53,539 bases of DNA. It comes from Nostoc sp. T09. Its GTDB lineage: Bacteria > Cyanobacteriota > Cyanobacteriia > Cyanobacteriales > Nostocaceae. Position 1 is the first letter of the stretch; the number at the start of each line of letters is the position of its first letter. The notes under the pieces were generated by a model. That model was not told the origin of the DNA. It saw nothing but the letters and a program-made list of their open reading frames with translations, and ran no database searches. The stretch is taken from NCBI RefSeq assembly GCF_002154695.1, contig NZ_MTAV01000095.1, positions 1 through 53,539 on the forward strand. Direction: 5' to 3'. The translations under genes were made by a program, and so were the position numbers. This document shows positions 24,879 through 35,519 of this stretch, piece by piece.

Positions 24879-25685
24879 ATGACTCGCATTATTGTCATTA
24901 CCTCCGGCAAAGGAGGGGTGGGTAAAACCACAGTTTCAGCAAATCTGGGCATGGCTATAGCCAAAATTGGGCGTCAAGTAGCCTTAGTTGATGCGGATTT
25001 TGGTCTAAGAAATTTGGATTTGCTACTAGGACTAGAAAACCGCATCGTTTATACGGCGGTGGAGGTTCTAGCTAGAGAGTGCCGTTTAGAACAAGCTTTG
25101 GTGAAAGATAAGCGGCAAACTAATCTGGTACTTTTGCCAGCAGCCCAAAATCGCACCAAAGAATCAGTTACTCCCGACCAGATGAAGTTATTGGTGAATG
25201 CACTGGCGCAAAAGTACCAGTACGTGATCATCGATAGCCCCGCAGGTATTGAAATGGGTTTCAAAAATGCGATCGCACCCGCTAAAGAAGCCCTAATTGT
25301 GACTACGCCAGAAATTTCTGCTGTCCGTGATGCTGACCGGGTAGTTGGGTTATTAGAAGCACAAGGCATTAAGCGTATTCATCTCATAATTAACCGCATC
25401 AGACCCGCAATGGTGCGAGCCAATGATATGATGTCTGTTCAAGATGTTCAGGAACTTCTCGCCATCCCCTTGATTGGTGTGATCCCCGACGATGAGCGTG
25501 TTATTGTCTCTACTAATCGTGGCGAACCTCTGGTATTATCGGACACTCCCTCTATAGCTGCTACAGCCTTTGAGAACATTGCTCGCAGATTGGAAGGGGA
25601 ATCTGTGGAATTTCTTGAACTCGACTCACCTAATGACAACATCTTCACTCGTCTGAGAAAGTTGTTGTGGACTAAGATTGGTTAA
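24879..25685 (+). CDS. minD: Septum site-determining protein MinD
   Basis: This 268-residue ParA/MinD-type ATPase has a deviant Walker [11 protein letters not shown] (Lys11 and Lys16), [15 protein letters not shown], the switch [10 protein letters not shown], and a C-terminal amphipathic helix ([13 protein letters not shown]) that holds it to the membrane. It recruits MinC and is released by MinE. It lies in the order minC-minD-minE with gaps of 44 and 32 bases, so the three are an operon. The start ATG at 24879 is the only sensible one. Confidence 0.97.
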   Translation: MTRIIVITSGKGGVGKTTVSANLGMAIAKIGRQVALVDADFGLRNLDLLLGLENRIVYTAVEVLARECRLEQALVKDKRQTNLVLLPAAQNRTKESVTPDQMKLLVNALAQKYQYVIIDSPAGIEMGFKNAIAPAKEALIVTTPEISAVRDADRVVGLLEAQGIKRIHLIINRIRPAMVRANDMMSVQDVQELLAIPLIGVIPDDERVIVSTNRGEPLVLSDTPSIAATAFENIARRLEGESVEFLELDSPNDNIFTRLRKLLWTKIG

Positions 25686-25717
25686 CTAATTTTCCTGTCT
25701 CCGCAGACCTATTTGCA

Positions 25718-26017
25718 ATGATTCTTGAACTTCTAGAAAGGCTTTTTGTTCGTACTCCAGATACCAGTCGCACTCATGTTAAACGTCGCCTGCAATTGGT
25801 GATTGCCCACGATCGCGCTGACATAGACCCCCAGAAGTTGGAAAAAATGCGACAAGAAATCCTAGAGATTGTCTGTCGCTACGTAGAAGTTGATACAGAT
25901 CACTTGGAGTTTTCCCTAGAAAGCAACCAACGAACCACAGCTTTGATTGCCAACTTGCCCATCCGTAGAGTCAAAGAAGATACAGAGGAATTAGAAAGCA
26001 GCGAAACAACTCTGTAG
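25718..26017 (+). CDS. minE: Cell division topological specificity factor MinE
   Basis: This 99-residue protein has the MinE N-terminal amphipathic, MinD-stimulating helix ([29 protein letters not shown]) and the topological-specificity domain with [21 protein letters not shown]. It triggers MinD ATPase activity and so drives the pole-to-pole oscillation. The size is slightly greater than in enterics because of an acidic tail ([14 protein letters not shown]). Confidence 0.95.
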   Translation: MILELLERLFVRTPDTSRTHVKRRLQLVIAHDRADIDPQKLEKMRQEILEIVCRYVEVDTDHLEFSLESNQRTTALIANLPIRRVKEDTEELESSETTL

Positions 26018-26139
26018 TTTAGTACTAACTATTGTTCTAGCTAATAGCGATTAGCTAAATGCTAATGGCTAACAATATTGTGCGGAAGTCAAATTTCAAA
26101 GGCAGACAATAGTTTAATGAACTAATTCTCAAGATTTCT

Positions 26140-26628
26140 GTGAGCGAAACTGTCTATATTGAAACCAGCATTTTGGGATATTTGACTGCTAGATCGACAC
26201 AAAACTTGATTCTTGCGGCAAATATGAAAATCACGCAAGATTGGTGGAGTATTCATCGTGGTTCTTTTGTCCTTTATGCTTCTGAGATTGTAGAGGATGA
26301 AGCAGCTAGGGGAGATGAAGCGATCGCAAATCAAAGGCTGAATTTATTACAATCCTTGATTTTTCTTGATCTCACAGAAGAAGCTATAGAGCTGGCACAA
26401 GAATTTTTGAAGCAGAGCAATCTACCACCCAAAGCCGCTAATGATGCTTTGCATATGGCATTAGCAACAGTTTACGGTTTGGACTACCTGCTAACATGGA
26501 ACTGTAAACATATGGCAAACGCCCAAATCCAGAGAAAGCTATCACAAATTAGCTCTGAACTTGGATATGAATTACCAGTCATCTGTACACCCTATGAGTT
26601 GATGGAATACGATGTTATCGGGGAATAA
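26140..26628 (+). CDS. PIN-domain (VapC-like) toxin
   Basis: This 162-residue protein shows the PIN pattern: VYIETSILGYL at the N-terminus (Glu in place of the usual Asp), SEIVEDEAARGDE, KAANDALHMALATVYGLDYLLTWNCKHMAN with the conserved Asp and TWN. Such proteins are RNase toxins. The start is GTG 26140; no ATG fits. A 63-residue gene follows after 3 bases and is presumably its partner. This would be the reverse of the usual antitoxin-first order. Confidence 0.8.
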   Translation: MSETVYIETSILGYLTARSTQNLILAANMKITQDWWSIHRGSFVLYASEIVEDEAARGDEAIANQRLNLLQSLIFLDLTEEAIELAQEFLKQSNLPPKAANDALHMALATVYGLDYLLTWNCKHMANAQIQRKLSQISSELGYELPVICTPYELMEYDVIGE

Positions 26629-26631
26629 TTT

Positions 26632-26823
26632 ATGTATAAAGACGAAATTGTAGAAGAAATTCACAAATATAGAGAAGAATACGCTAGATCCTTTAACTAT
26701 GACCTAAATGCAATTTTTAATGATTTAAGAAATAAACAGATTGCGCACGGACGTAAAGTTGTAAAACTTCCGATCAAGCGACGAACTAACATATCATTGC
26801 ATGTAATGGAAACTGAAAGCTAG
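26632..26823 (+). CDS. Small putative antitoxin partner of the PIN protein
   Basis: This 63-residue protein begins MYKDEIVEEIHKYREEYARSF and then has a basic stretch (KQIAHGRKVVKLPIKRRTNI). I know this type only as small cyanobacterial genes found next to PIN toxins; no classical DNA-binding motif is seen. It lies 3 bases after the toxin stop, so the two are translationally coupled. Confidence 0.6.
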   Translation: MYKDEIVEEIHKYREEYARSFNYDLNAIFNDLRNKQIAHGRKVVKLPIKRRTNISLHVMETES

Positions 26824-26892
26824 CTTCCTTAATCTGAACTTTCTTTAATACCAATCTGGCTAATTTTTACTCAAAATTGAACCAAACATCTT

Positions 26893-27402
26893 CTAAAAAA
26901 TCGACTGCAAGCCGTAATAAATACAGGCTAGACTGCCAACTAAATAGACAAACCAAGTTGAAAAAAAGCCAATTGCTCTTCCAATAGAAGGACCATAGGT
27001 GTTAATTAGACCCCAGGCATGGGCAATACGAGCAATCGTGAGTGTGCTGCCGAGAAGCCACACTAACCATATTTGTGCCTGCATCAATTCCAGCGCCAGT
27101 ACAAACAGCAATCCATGAGGTACATACTCAGCAAAATTGCTATGAGCACGAACCTTTCTTTGCAATAGACTATGATCTTTCCTCGGTTCAGGAAAGAGTT
27201 TTTGAGTCATATTCTCAACGCTGTTGGCCCAAGGATTAGGATTAGCCAGGGGATCGGGCTGTTGCGCTACATCTGCTTTAGATTCACCATGCCAAACCCT
27301 TGTTTTTACCCGTTCATCTGCTGCAATATACGATAGAGAAAAAGCGATGAGACCATTTAGTCCAATAAAGAGAGTTGATACTGGAATACTATTTTCAATC
27401 AT
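26893..27402 (-). CDS. MAPEG family membrane protein
   Basis: This 169-residue protein has four hydrophobic segments and the MAPEG pattern (LLQRKVRAHSNFAEYVPHGLLFVLALELM, then LTIARIAHAWGLI). MAPEG proteins are glutathione-linked membrane enzymes. A polar insert of about 45 residues (VWHGESKADVAQQPDPLANPNPW...) lies between the first and second helices and is not typical. It is a solitary gene transcribed leftward. Confidence 0.85.
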   Translation of the reverse strand: MIENSIPVSTLFIGLNGLIAFSLSYIAADERVKTRVWHGESKADVAQQPDPLANPNPWANSVENMTQKLFPEPRKDHSLLQRKVRAHSNFAEYVPHGLLFVLALELMQAQIWLVWLLGSTLTIARIAHAWGLINTYGPSIGRAIGFFSTWFVYLVGSLACIYYGLQSIF

Positions 27403-27550
27403 CTTAATCCTTCAAGCAGATTGGTATATCTAATTGAAATATCAAACTCAGAACTTCTTTTTTAATCATACGGCTAATAGGGTTTTTGCAAAAATGTAAA
27501 TAAGTTCAAAAGCAACCACGGGTGTAAACACGAATGACAAATGACTATTA

Positions 27551-27584
27551 AAAAAATTCCCGTTGTTAACTCAGCAACAACGGG
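27551..27584 (-). terminator. Terminator for the minus-strand gene at 27612
   Basis: CCCGTTGTT (27559-27567) pairs with AACAACGGG (27576-27584). The A-run before it (27550-27556) becomes a U-run on the minus strand. Confidence 0.85.
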
Positions 27585-27611
27585 ATTCTATATTATTTTA
27601 TATAAACTAAA

Positions 27612-28943
27612 CTATCGCGAGGCGACTTGTGGACCTGCCCAAACTTCTGTCAGCTTTTGACCAAAAGTAATTGGCTGATCTGTATCTGTATTTGTATTTA
27701 CAGTCTTGCCATCAATTGCCACTTTCACTAAAGGCCAGTCTTCATCACCGAGTTCGCCTGCACGGAAAAGTGCGTGATCGGGTTGACTCTTACTCCAACC
27801 TAATAACACTGCAATTTTTTCATGCTCATCTGCATCACTAACAGGAGAAACAGTGCTGGCTTGATTGTTTTGTCGATCCCAAATTACTGCACGATCTGTA
27901 GAATCGGCTGTGTTGAATATTCCTTCAAACTTGCGTGCTAAAAAGCGATCGCCTTTTTCTGACCAGCTTACAGGAACTAATACCCCAATTTTACCATTGC
28001 CCTCTGTCAGTTCTGGAGACTGCGCTCTTGTTTGTAACAGGGGATCGCTAAGGACAGAAGTTGAAGCAATTACTCGTAATTTCTTAGTTTGTATATCTTC
28101 AACAAACAAAACACTAGTGACACGGCTATTGTACATTTCGGGTTTTACTTCTAGTCGTACCCGACTATAAACAACATACTTTCCATCTGGAGAAACTACA
28201 GGAACACTGCGGTAGTAACGTACTCCAGAACGTCCCTGAGAACCAATCGCCTCCTGAGTCGCCGTAATCCATTTCCAGGGAATAGGATGGGGACTACCTA
28301 TAGGATCTGCTGCTACTGCTTGCTCTGATCCCGGTTGTTCAGAAACAGGTATTTCCGTGTTGGTGTTTGGTTGTGATTCTCTCAAAATGGGAGAAACTTG
28401 AGTTGCTGCCAATGATTGGGTAACAATTATCTCTTTTGGCTGGGAATTATCTGCTGTTAAAGACTGGATTTTTGAATTTCTTAATTTTTTTAATAAATTC
28501 AATTGACTAGAAGACAGCTTTGCAGATGGTGCAAGTTCCACTGCTGCCAATGGATCTTTAGTAGGTACATTGCTGCTAGAAACAGAATCCTCTTTAACAA
28601 GATTTGCTGCTCCTGCCGACGGCTCAATTTTGTCTGTTGGTAAGGATTGAGATTCTCCAACAGTACCCATTTCTGGTGGCTGAGATTCAGATTCTCTTGT
28701 CAAGGTGTTACTTGGTACTGCTTGTAATATATCAGCTACATCAGGTTCGCTAACAGCAGCCATTTCTATTGACGTTGAACCAGATTTTTCACTCTCAGAT
28801 GTGCTTTTTGCTACTTCTGATTGCCTAGCTGAGGTAGAGTGACCTGATGCTGCTACTAGCGGCGCAATCAGTACAACAACAGCAGCATATTTAATAAATG
28901 GTTGTACGCGAAACCATCCTGACAGCAAAAGAGGTTTAAGCAT
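27612..28943 (-). CDS. Exported or membrane-anchored conserved hypothetical protein
   Basis: This 443-residue protein (from ATG 28943, MLKPLLLSGW; a TTG at 28997 would add 18 residues) has an N-terminal membrane segment (IKYAAVVVLIAPLVAASG), then about 200 low-complexity Ser/Pro/Glu-rich residues, then a globular region (about 225-443). The globular part includes RYYRSVPVVSPDGKYVVYSRVRLE and SEKGDRFLARKFEG, and the SPDGKYVVYSR stretch resembles one blade of a TolB-like propeller. I know this only as a cyanobacterial family with no function. Long spacers surround it on both sides, so it is monocistronic. Confidence 0.75.
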   Translation of the reverse strand: MLKPLLLSGWFRVQPFIKYAAVVVLIAPLVAASGHSTSARQSEVAKSTSESEKSGSTSIEMAAVSEPDVADILQAVPSNTLTRESESQPPEMGTVGESQSLPTDKIEPSAGAANLVKEDSVSSSNVPTKDPLAAVELAPSAKLSSSQLNLLKKLRNSKIQSLTADNSQPKEIIVTQSLAATQVSPILRESQPNTNTEIPVSEQPGSEQAVAADPIGSPHPIPWKWITATQEAIGSQGRSGVRYYRSVPVVSPDGKYVVYSRVRLEVKPEMYNSRVTSVLFVEDIQTKKLRVIASTSVLSDPLLQTRAQSPELTEGNGKIGVLVPVSWSEKGDRFLARKFEGIFNTADSTDRAVIWDRQNNQASTVSPVSDADEHEKIAVLLGWSKSQPDHALFRAGELGDEDWPLVKVAIDGKTVNTNTDTDQPITFGQKLTEVWAGPQVASR

Positions 28944-28997
28944 GGGTTGACTCTCTAGGGGGGCGGTTGCTGTGTGAGGAGCAGACCTGGGCAGCAA

Positions 28998-29891
28998 TGG
29001 GGTTGGCTATAACTATAGGTATAACAATAAACTCAAAGCTTTAACGAGATAATTTGTTCAAAATTATCACACTTTTACAAAACTTAAGTATCATAGTTAA
29101 CACCTAAAAACAATAATATATTGATATTCATCAGCCATCTGTTATTATAGTAATAATACAGATTGGCAGAGCAATATAAATTACAAAATATGCTGATCTA
29201 ACACTTAATACCCAATCGTACCTAGGGGTATCGTTAAAGGGGGATTAAGGCTAATTCAAGCTGTTAATAACCACAGCCAAGATTAAAATAACTGGGCTGT
29301 TAGAAATTGTATTGAGGATAGCTAACCCGCAGGCCGCTTCCCTACTAATAACCTGCGACAAGAGCGCAGAATGTCAATTAGGGTAAATTTGAGGCGTTAC
29401 TTGAAAAGCTGGCAAAGCTGACGCGCAACATATTTAATTCTCAAAAACCACTACTAGTATCTACCCAAGAGCATAAATTGTCATCTGTTCTACATTAATT
29501 GTGAGAACATAGTGACATTTCGATGTAAATACACCATCAGCTCAATTCTAGGAAACACACGAAACGAGAGAGTCAGCAGGTAGATGCACAGAACATTGTC
29601 GCCAGACATCGCCCAACAATTGATAGCGCTAGCAGCACAAGCAGTTATTACTAGCTTACCTGCTACCTAACTTAAAACTTAATTCTAAGTCTATCAAGGA
29701 ACCTTTGGTTTCACCAATATCAAACCACTTTAGCACCAAAAAACTTATTTATTGGCCGATTATTTTGCAATAGTTCAAAGTCTAAATGTTGACTGTTGAC
29801 TGCTAACCTTTGACTATTGACTATTGAACGCCAGTTCACTCAACGGAGGAAACCTTCCCAGATGACTGGCTGCTCTTGACTATTGACTAAC
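28998..29891. other. Long gene-poor spacer before fmt
   Basis: This 894-base stretch carries no credible gene, and I see no tRNA. AT-rich at first, it holds dispersed-repeat debris around 29325-29360. Near the end come heptamer repeats of the type TTGACTA/TTGACTG (about 29787-29825 and again at 29876-29889). GGAGG at 29844-29848 precedes a five-codon frame (ATG 29862, MTGCS). Confidence 0.6.
29787..29890 (+). repeat. Heptamer (STRR-like) repeats in the fmt leader
   Basis: TTGACTG, TTGACTG, TTGACTA, TTGACTA and two further TTGACTA copies lie just before the fmt start. They also explain the absence of a normal ribosome binding site there. Confidence 0.7.
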
Positions 29892-30896
29892 ATGAAGATC
29901 GTATTTTTTGGTACTCCCCAGTTTGCTGTTCCAACTCTCGAAAAATTGCTGAATCATCCAGATATAGAGGTGTTGGCAGTTGTGACTCAACCAGATAAAC
30001 GTCGAGAAAGAGGGAATAAACTGACACCTTCACCAGTAAAAACCCTTGCTACTGGTGCTAACTTACCAGTATGGCAACCCCAGCGACTCAAAAAACATAC
30101 CGCAACGTTAACCAAACTCAAAGAATCAGGTGCAGATGCGTTTGTTGTAGTGGCCTATGGGCAAATTTTGTCGCAACAAATTTTAGATATGCCGAAGTTG
30201 GGTTGTATTAACGTACATGGCTCAATTCTGCCGAAGTATCGAGGTGCAGCTCCGATTCAGTGGTGTTTGTACAATGGCGAATCGGAAACGGGGATCACCA
30301 CAATGTTAATGGATGCAGGGATGGATACAGGTGCAATGCTGCTCAAAGTAACTACACCTATTGAAATACTTGATAATTCTCAAAATTTAGCCCAAAGGCT
30401 AGCTACACTTGGTGCAGACTTATTGCTGGAAACCTTATTTAAACTGGGACGACAGGAAATCACAGCAATTCCTCAGGATAATTCAGAAGCGACTTATGCA
30501 CCGTTAATTCAAAAGCATGATTACGGGTTAGATTGGTCTAAGAGTGCTATGCAATTACACAACCAAATTAGAGGCTTTTACCCTAACTGCACTGCCAGCT
30601 TTCGCAACCAAGCTCTGAAAATTACTGCTACCGTTCCCCTTGGTTCTGCTTATAGCTATCAGCTACCACCAGAATTAGAAAAAATAATACGCAAATTACC
30701 TGATTTGTCAACGCTATCTGGTAGCCCGGGAGAAGTGGTAAACATTACCAAGGGAATTGGAGCGATTGTCCAAACTGGCGAAGGTATGTTGTTGTTGCGA
30801 GAGGTTCAGCTAGCTGGCAAACGTCCTCAGTCGGGATGGGATTTTGTGAATGGCACCCGCTTAACTGTAGGAGAAGTGTTTGCTTCTGGAAGCTAA
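29892..30896 (+). CDS. fmt: Methionyl-tRNA formyltransferase
   Basis: This 334-residue enzyme transfers a formyl group from 10-formyl-THF to initiator Met-tRNA. The N-terminal domain shows [15 protein letters not shown], the active-site segment [20 protein letters not shown] (Asn, His present) and [17 protein letters not shown]. The C-terminal OB-type tRNA-binding domain follows ([23 protein letters not shown]). The start is ATG 29892 (MKIVFFGTP); an in-frame TTG at 29883 lies within heptamer repeats. Confidence 0.97.
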   Translation: MKIVFFGTPQFAVPTLEKLLNHPDIEVLAVVTQPDKRRERGNKLTPSPVKTLATGANLPVWQPQRLKKHTATLTKLKESGADAFVVVAYGQILSQQILDMPKLGCINVHGSILPKYRGAAPIQWCLYNGESETGITTMLMDAGMDTGAMLLKVTTPIEILDNSQNLAQRLATLGADLLLETLFKLGRQEITAIPQDNSEATYAPLIQKHDYGLDWSKSAMQLHNQIRGFYPNCTASFRNQALKITATVPLGSAYSYQLPPELEKIIRKLPDLSTLSGSPGEVVNITKGIGAIVQTGEGMLLLREVQLAGKRPQSGWDFVNGTRLTVGEVFASGS

Positions 30897-30946
30897 GAAA
30901 GGCGGATATGGAGTTTTTAACTCCTGACTCCTATTTGCAGGCTGCA

Positions 30947-31318
30947 TCACTCTCGACTGTTTACTGTTAAATTTTCGTAAAAACGGCAAGATTTACAAGG
31001 CCCATTGGGATTGACTGCACAACGGACAATTTCTGAATGAGCATTGTAGCTACAAGTGGCATCACCGATTACCCAACGTCCCTCTACCAAGCTTTTCTCA
31101 GCTGGTCTTTGAGCAGACTGTACGTAAAGGGCTATATTATGCAAGCGGTAGCGCCCTGCTTTAAGTTGGTATTTATGGCGGCGTTCCAAAACTGCGTAGG
31201 TTTTACCTTCAAAATCGAGGTAATTCCCTGGTTGCGGTGTCCAATCAAGTTGCGCTCTACCAAGGGATTGACGTGGATGCGTCAAAATCACCTCGGTTGG
31301 TAAAGAGTTTGGCTCCAT
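30947..31318 (-). CDS. DUF6464 family protein
   Basis: This 123-residue cyanobacterial protein has an N-terminal beta-rich half (LPTEVILTHPRQSLGRAQLDWTP) and a C-terminal cysteine group: DATCSYNAHSEIVRCAVNPNGPCKSCRFYE, four Cys that could hold a metal ion. The function is unknown. It is convergent with fmt, with only 50 bases between the stops. Confidence 0.75.
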   Translation of the reverse strand: MEPNSLPTEVILTHPRQSLGRAQLDWTPQPGNYLDFEGKTYAVLERRHKYQLKAGRYRLHNIALYVQSAQRPAEKSLVEGRWVIGDATCSYNAHSEIVRCAVNPNGPCKSCRFYENLTVNSRE

Positions 31319-32599
<1,281 letters not shown>

Positions 32600-32674
32600 G
32601 TTATTGAGGAATTCATTTTAATTTCTCATTTGGCTCGCAATCAAGTTTCTTAATTAGCAAGCACCTTTAGCAAC

Positions 32675-32699
32675 GTAGGGTGGAAACTTGCCACCCTAC
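32675..32699. repeat. GTAGGGTGG...CCACCCTAC hairpin repeat after psaC
   Basis: GTAGGGTGG (32675-32683) pairs with CCACCCTAC (32691-32699). A very similar hairpin lies at 43441-43465, so it is a dispersed repeat; it may also help end psaC transcription. Confidence 0.7.
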
Positions 32700-32728
32700 A
32701 GTATCGTTCTTTAAAAATAATCACTATC

Positions 32729-32757
32729 AAAAGGAGTAATATGCTCCTTTTTTCTTT
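32729..32757 (+). terminator. Rho-independent terminator between psaC and glmS
   Basis: AAAAGGAG (32729-32736) and CTCCTTTT (32744-32751) form a stem with a 7-base loop, followed by TTCTTT. Confidence 0.75.
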
Positions 32758-32828
32758 GCTAAAATGTCACTTCTATGGTAACAACTAAACAGGTTGGAAT
32801 CTTCCTCAATAGGGAGTGGTGAACTAAA

Positions 32829-34706
32829 ATGTGCGGAATCGTTGGCTATATCGGCACTCAAGCGGCGACAGAAATTCTACTGGCTGGGTTAGAAAAACTG
32901 GAGTATCGTGGGTACGATTCCGCAGGAATCGCTACCATTTGGGAAGGTAAGATTCAATGCGTGCGGGCTAAGGGTAAACTGCATAACTTACGTTCTAAAC
33001 TTGAACAAATAGAAAACCCGGCGCAAATTGGGATCGGTCACACTCGCTGGGCGACTCATGGTAAACCAGAAGAGTATAACGCCCATCCCCACATGGATAC
33101 GGCAATGCGCATAGCGGTAGTGCAAAATGGCATTATTGAAAATTACCGTGAGTTGCGAGAGGAACTAAAACACAAAGGACATCAGTTTCGGTCACAAACA
33201 GATACAGAAGTGATTCCTCACCTGATTGCCGACATTTTGAAAACATCTCCTTCTTCTTTGTTAGATGCAGTTCGCCAAGCCGTAAACCACCTTGAAGGCG
33301 CATTTGCGATCGCAGTTATTTCGGCTGACTACCCTGATGAATTAATTGTTGTTAGGCAGCAAGCACCCTTGGTAATTGGTTTTGGGCAAGGAGAGTTCTT
33401 CTGTGCTTCTGATACGCCCGCGATCGTTTCTTACACCCGGGCAGTGCTACCATTGGAAAATGGGGAAATTGCGCGCCTGACTCCTCTAGGCGTTGAGATT
33501 TACAATTTTGCTGGCGACAGGCTAAAAAAACAACCTCGATTGCTCAACTTGAATCCCACGATGGTAGAAAAGCAGGGATTCAAACACTTCATGCTCAAAG
33601 AAATTTACGAGCAACCGGGAGTAGTACGCGCGAGCTTAGAAGCTTACTTTAATAATGATGGTAATTCCTGCCAACCTACTCAGTCACCAATTAATTTAGG
33701 TTTACCTACAGAATTATACGCAGATATAGAACAAATTCAAATAGTTGCTTGTGGTACTAGTTGGCACGCCGCCTTAGTTGGAAAATACTTGCTCGAACAA
33801 CTAGCAGGAATTTCTACACAAGTACACTATGCTTCTGAGTATCGCTATGCGCCATCACCTTTGATACCCAACACATTAATAATTGGTGTCACACAATCAG
33901 GTGAAACAGCTGATACTTTAGCAGCTTTAGCGATGGAAAAAGAACGTCGCCAAGGTAAAGAAAATAAATATCAAGCCCGATTGTTAGGCATTACTAATCG
34001 TCCCGAAAGTAGCCTCGGTCATATGGTTCCCCATATTATTAATACCTTGGCAGGAATTGAAATTGGAGTAGCAGCAACAAAAACCTTTATTGCTCAATTA
34101 ATGGCATTTTACGCTTTAGCATTAGACTTAGCTGCTCATCGTCAGACAATTTCCCCAGACAGGATAGCAGAGATTATTGAAGGCTTGCGACAAGTTCCTA
34201 AAGAGATTGAAGCTACTTTAGACATTCAAGTAAGTTTAACTGAACACTTAGCCCATGATTTCGCCGAAACCCAAGATTTCATCTTTTTGGGAAGAGGAAT
34301 TAATTTCCCTATCGCTTTAGAAGGGGCATTGAAATTAAAGGAAATTAGCTACATTCACGCCGAAGGGTATCCAGCCGGAGAAATGAAACACGGTCCGATC
34401 GCGCTTTTGGATGCTAAAGTACCGGTAGTTGCGATCGCAGTTCCTGGTAGTGTTTACGAAAAAGTAATTTCTAACGCCCAAGAAGCCAAAGCCAGAGATT
34501 CTCGGTTAATTGGCGTGACTCCCGTCAAAGATGGCGAAGCAGGCGAAATATTCAACGATTTGTTACCAGTTGCAAGTGTAGATGAATTACTCTCTCCTAT
34601 CCTCACAGTTATACCTCTGCAATTATTGGCTTATCACATCGCTGCCCGTCGCGGTTTAGACGTTGACCAGCCCAGAAATTTGGCCAAGTCTGTAACTGTG
34701 GAATAG
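32829..34706 (+). CDS. glmS: Glutamine--fructose-6-phosphate aminotransferase (isomerizing)
   Basis: This 625-residue enzyme makes glucosamine-6-phosphate for peptidoglycan and LPS. The N-terminal glutaminase domain starts with the catalytic Cys2 (MCGIVGYIG) and has GHTRWATHG and HMDTAMRIAVVQNGIIENY. Two SIS domains follow (CGTSWHAALVGKYLLE, GVTQSGETADTLAAL; FLGRGINFPIALEGALKLKEISYIHAEGYPAGEMKHGPIALL). The end DQPRNLAKSVTVE is the usual one. No glmS riboswitch is visible; the gene is preceded by an AGGGAG ribosome binding site. A hairpin (34718-34745) follows it. Confidence 0.97.
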   Translation: MCGIVGYIGTQAATEILLAGLEKLEYRGYDSAGIATIWEGKIQCVRAKGKLHNLRSKLEQIENPAQIGIGHTRWATHGKPEEYNAHPHMDTAMRIAVVQNGIIENYRELREELKHKGHQFRSQTDTEVIPHLIADILKTSPSSLLDAVRQAVNHLEGAFAIAVISADYPDELIVVRQQAPLVIGFGQGEFFCASDTPAIVSYTRAVLPLENGEIARLTPLGVEIYNFAGDRLKKQPRLLNLNPTMVEKQGFKHFMLKEIYEQPGVVRASLEAYFNNDGNSCQPTQSPINLGLPTELYADIEQIQIVACGTSWHAALVGKYLLEQLAGISTQVHYASEYRYAPSPLIPNTLIIGVTQSGETADTLAALAMEKERRQGKENKYQARLLGITNRPESSLGHMVPHIINTLAGIEIGVAATKTFIAQLMAFYALALDLAAHRQTISPDRIAEIIEGLRQVPKEIEATLDIQVSLTEHLAHDFAETQDFIFLGRGINFPIALEGALKLKEISYIHAEGYPAGEMKHGPIALLDAKVPVVAIAVPGSVYEKVISNAQEAKARDSRLIGVTPVKDGEAGEIFNDLLPVASVDELLSPILTVIPLQLLAYHIAARRGLDVDQPRNLAKSVTVE

Positions 34707-34717
34707 GCTATTGATAC

Positions 34718-34745
34718 AGGTAGTAGCGTACACGTTCTACTACCT
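34718..34745 (+). terminator. Hairpin after glmS
   Basis: AGGTAGTAG (34718-34726) pairs perfectly with CTACTACCT (34737-34745), with an outer TGATA/TATCA extension; no T-run. Confidence 0.6.
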
Positions 34746-34810
34746 ATCAATGTGCAATTCTTCATGATCTTAAAACTAGGTCAAAAAACCCCTTTATTAG
34801 AGATTACGCC

Positions 34811-35386
34811 ATGACACAGACAACGACTGAGCGTCTGTACTCTTTTGAAGAATATCTTGCATATGACGATGGTACTGATAACCGTTATGAACTGGTGGAT
34901 GGAAAACTAGAACTTATGAATCCACCAACTTTCAGACATTTACTGATTTCTAAATTTATTGAACTAGCATTTGACACAGAAATCAATCGCCTGAGTTTAC
35001 CTTGGCTATGCTTTAGAGAGGCGGGAGTAAGAACGGGATGGCGGAAGTCAAGATTACCTGATGTTTATGTTGTCACGGCTGAGCAGGTAAAAGAATTCCT
35101 TGATGAGTCGGCTGTTTGTCAGACTGCGCCGATATTAGTAGTGGAAGTGGTGAGTCTTGATTCAGTGAAGCGCGATTATCGCTATAAACGTTCTGAATAC
35201 GCGGCATTGGAAATTCCAGAGTATTGGATTGTAGACCCAATAGAATCAAAAATTACAATTTTATTGTTGTCAGAAGGATTGTACGAAGAACAAGAATTTA
35301 TCGGAAGTGAGCAAATTGTGTCTGCAACTTTTCCGAAAATTGTGCTTACGGTTGAACAAATTTTAGCTGCGGGTAATGTTGATTAG
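34811..35386 (+). CDS. Uma2 family (DUF820) endonuclease-like protein
   Basis: This 191-residue protein has the Uma2 pattern: YSFEEYLAYDDGTDNRYELVDGKLELM, then RLPDVYVVTAEQ, VVEVVSLDSVKRDYRYKRSEYAALEIPEYWIVDPI. The D...EVV...K arrangement is that of a PD-(D/E)XK nuclease. Cyanobacteria have dozens of copies per genome; their role is unknown, with mobile-element or defence links suspected. It marks the left edge of the accessory stretch. Confidence 0.88.
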   Translation: MTQTTTERLYSFEEYLAYDDGTDNRYELVDGKLELMNPPTFRHLLISKFIELAFDTEINRLSLPWLCFREAGVRTGWRKSRLPDVYVVTAEQVKEFLDESAVCQTAPILVVEVVSLDSVKRDYRYKRSEYAALEIPEYWIVDPIESKITILLLSEGLYEEQEFIGSEQIVSATFPKIVLTVEQILAAGNVD

Positions 35387-35519
35387 AAAAAGCAATATCT
35401 CCGCCAGCCTGCGCCTACACTGACTTAAAATGCTGTGGTTATAAAATTTGAACTGATTGCTGAAGCAACTAAAAATATCTCAGGATTAAATATGCAGCAC
35501 AATTTATTGAGACACTGAT

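Noticed and set aside
28998-29891. tRNA or other structured RNA gene
   Set aside because: No cloverleaf with a T-loop GTTCAAATC-type motif could be found by eye on either strand.
32600-32828. glmS-type riboswitch/ribozyme upstream of glmS
   Set aside because: The space holds two simple hairpins, one with a terminator form, and none of the conserved core of the glmS ribozyme.
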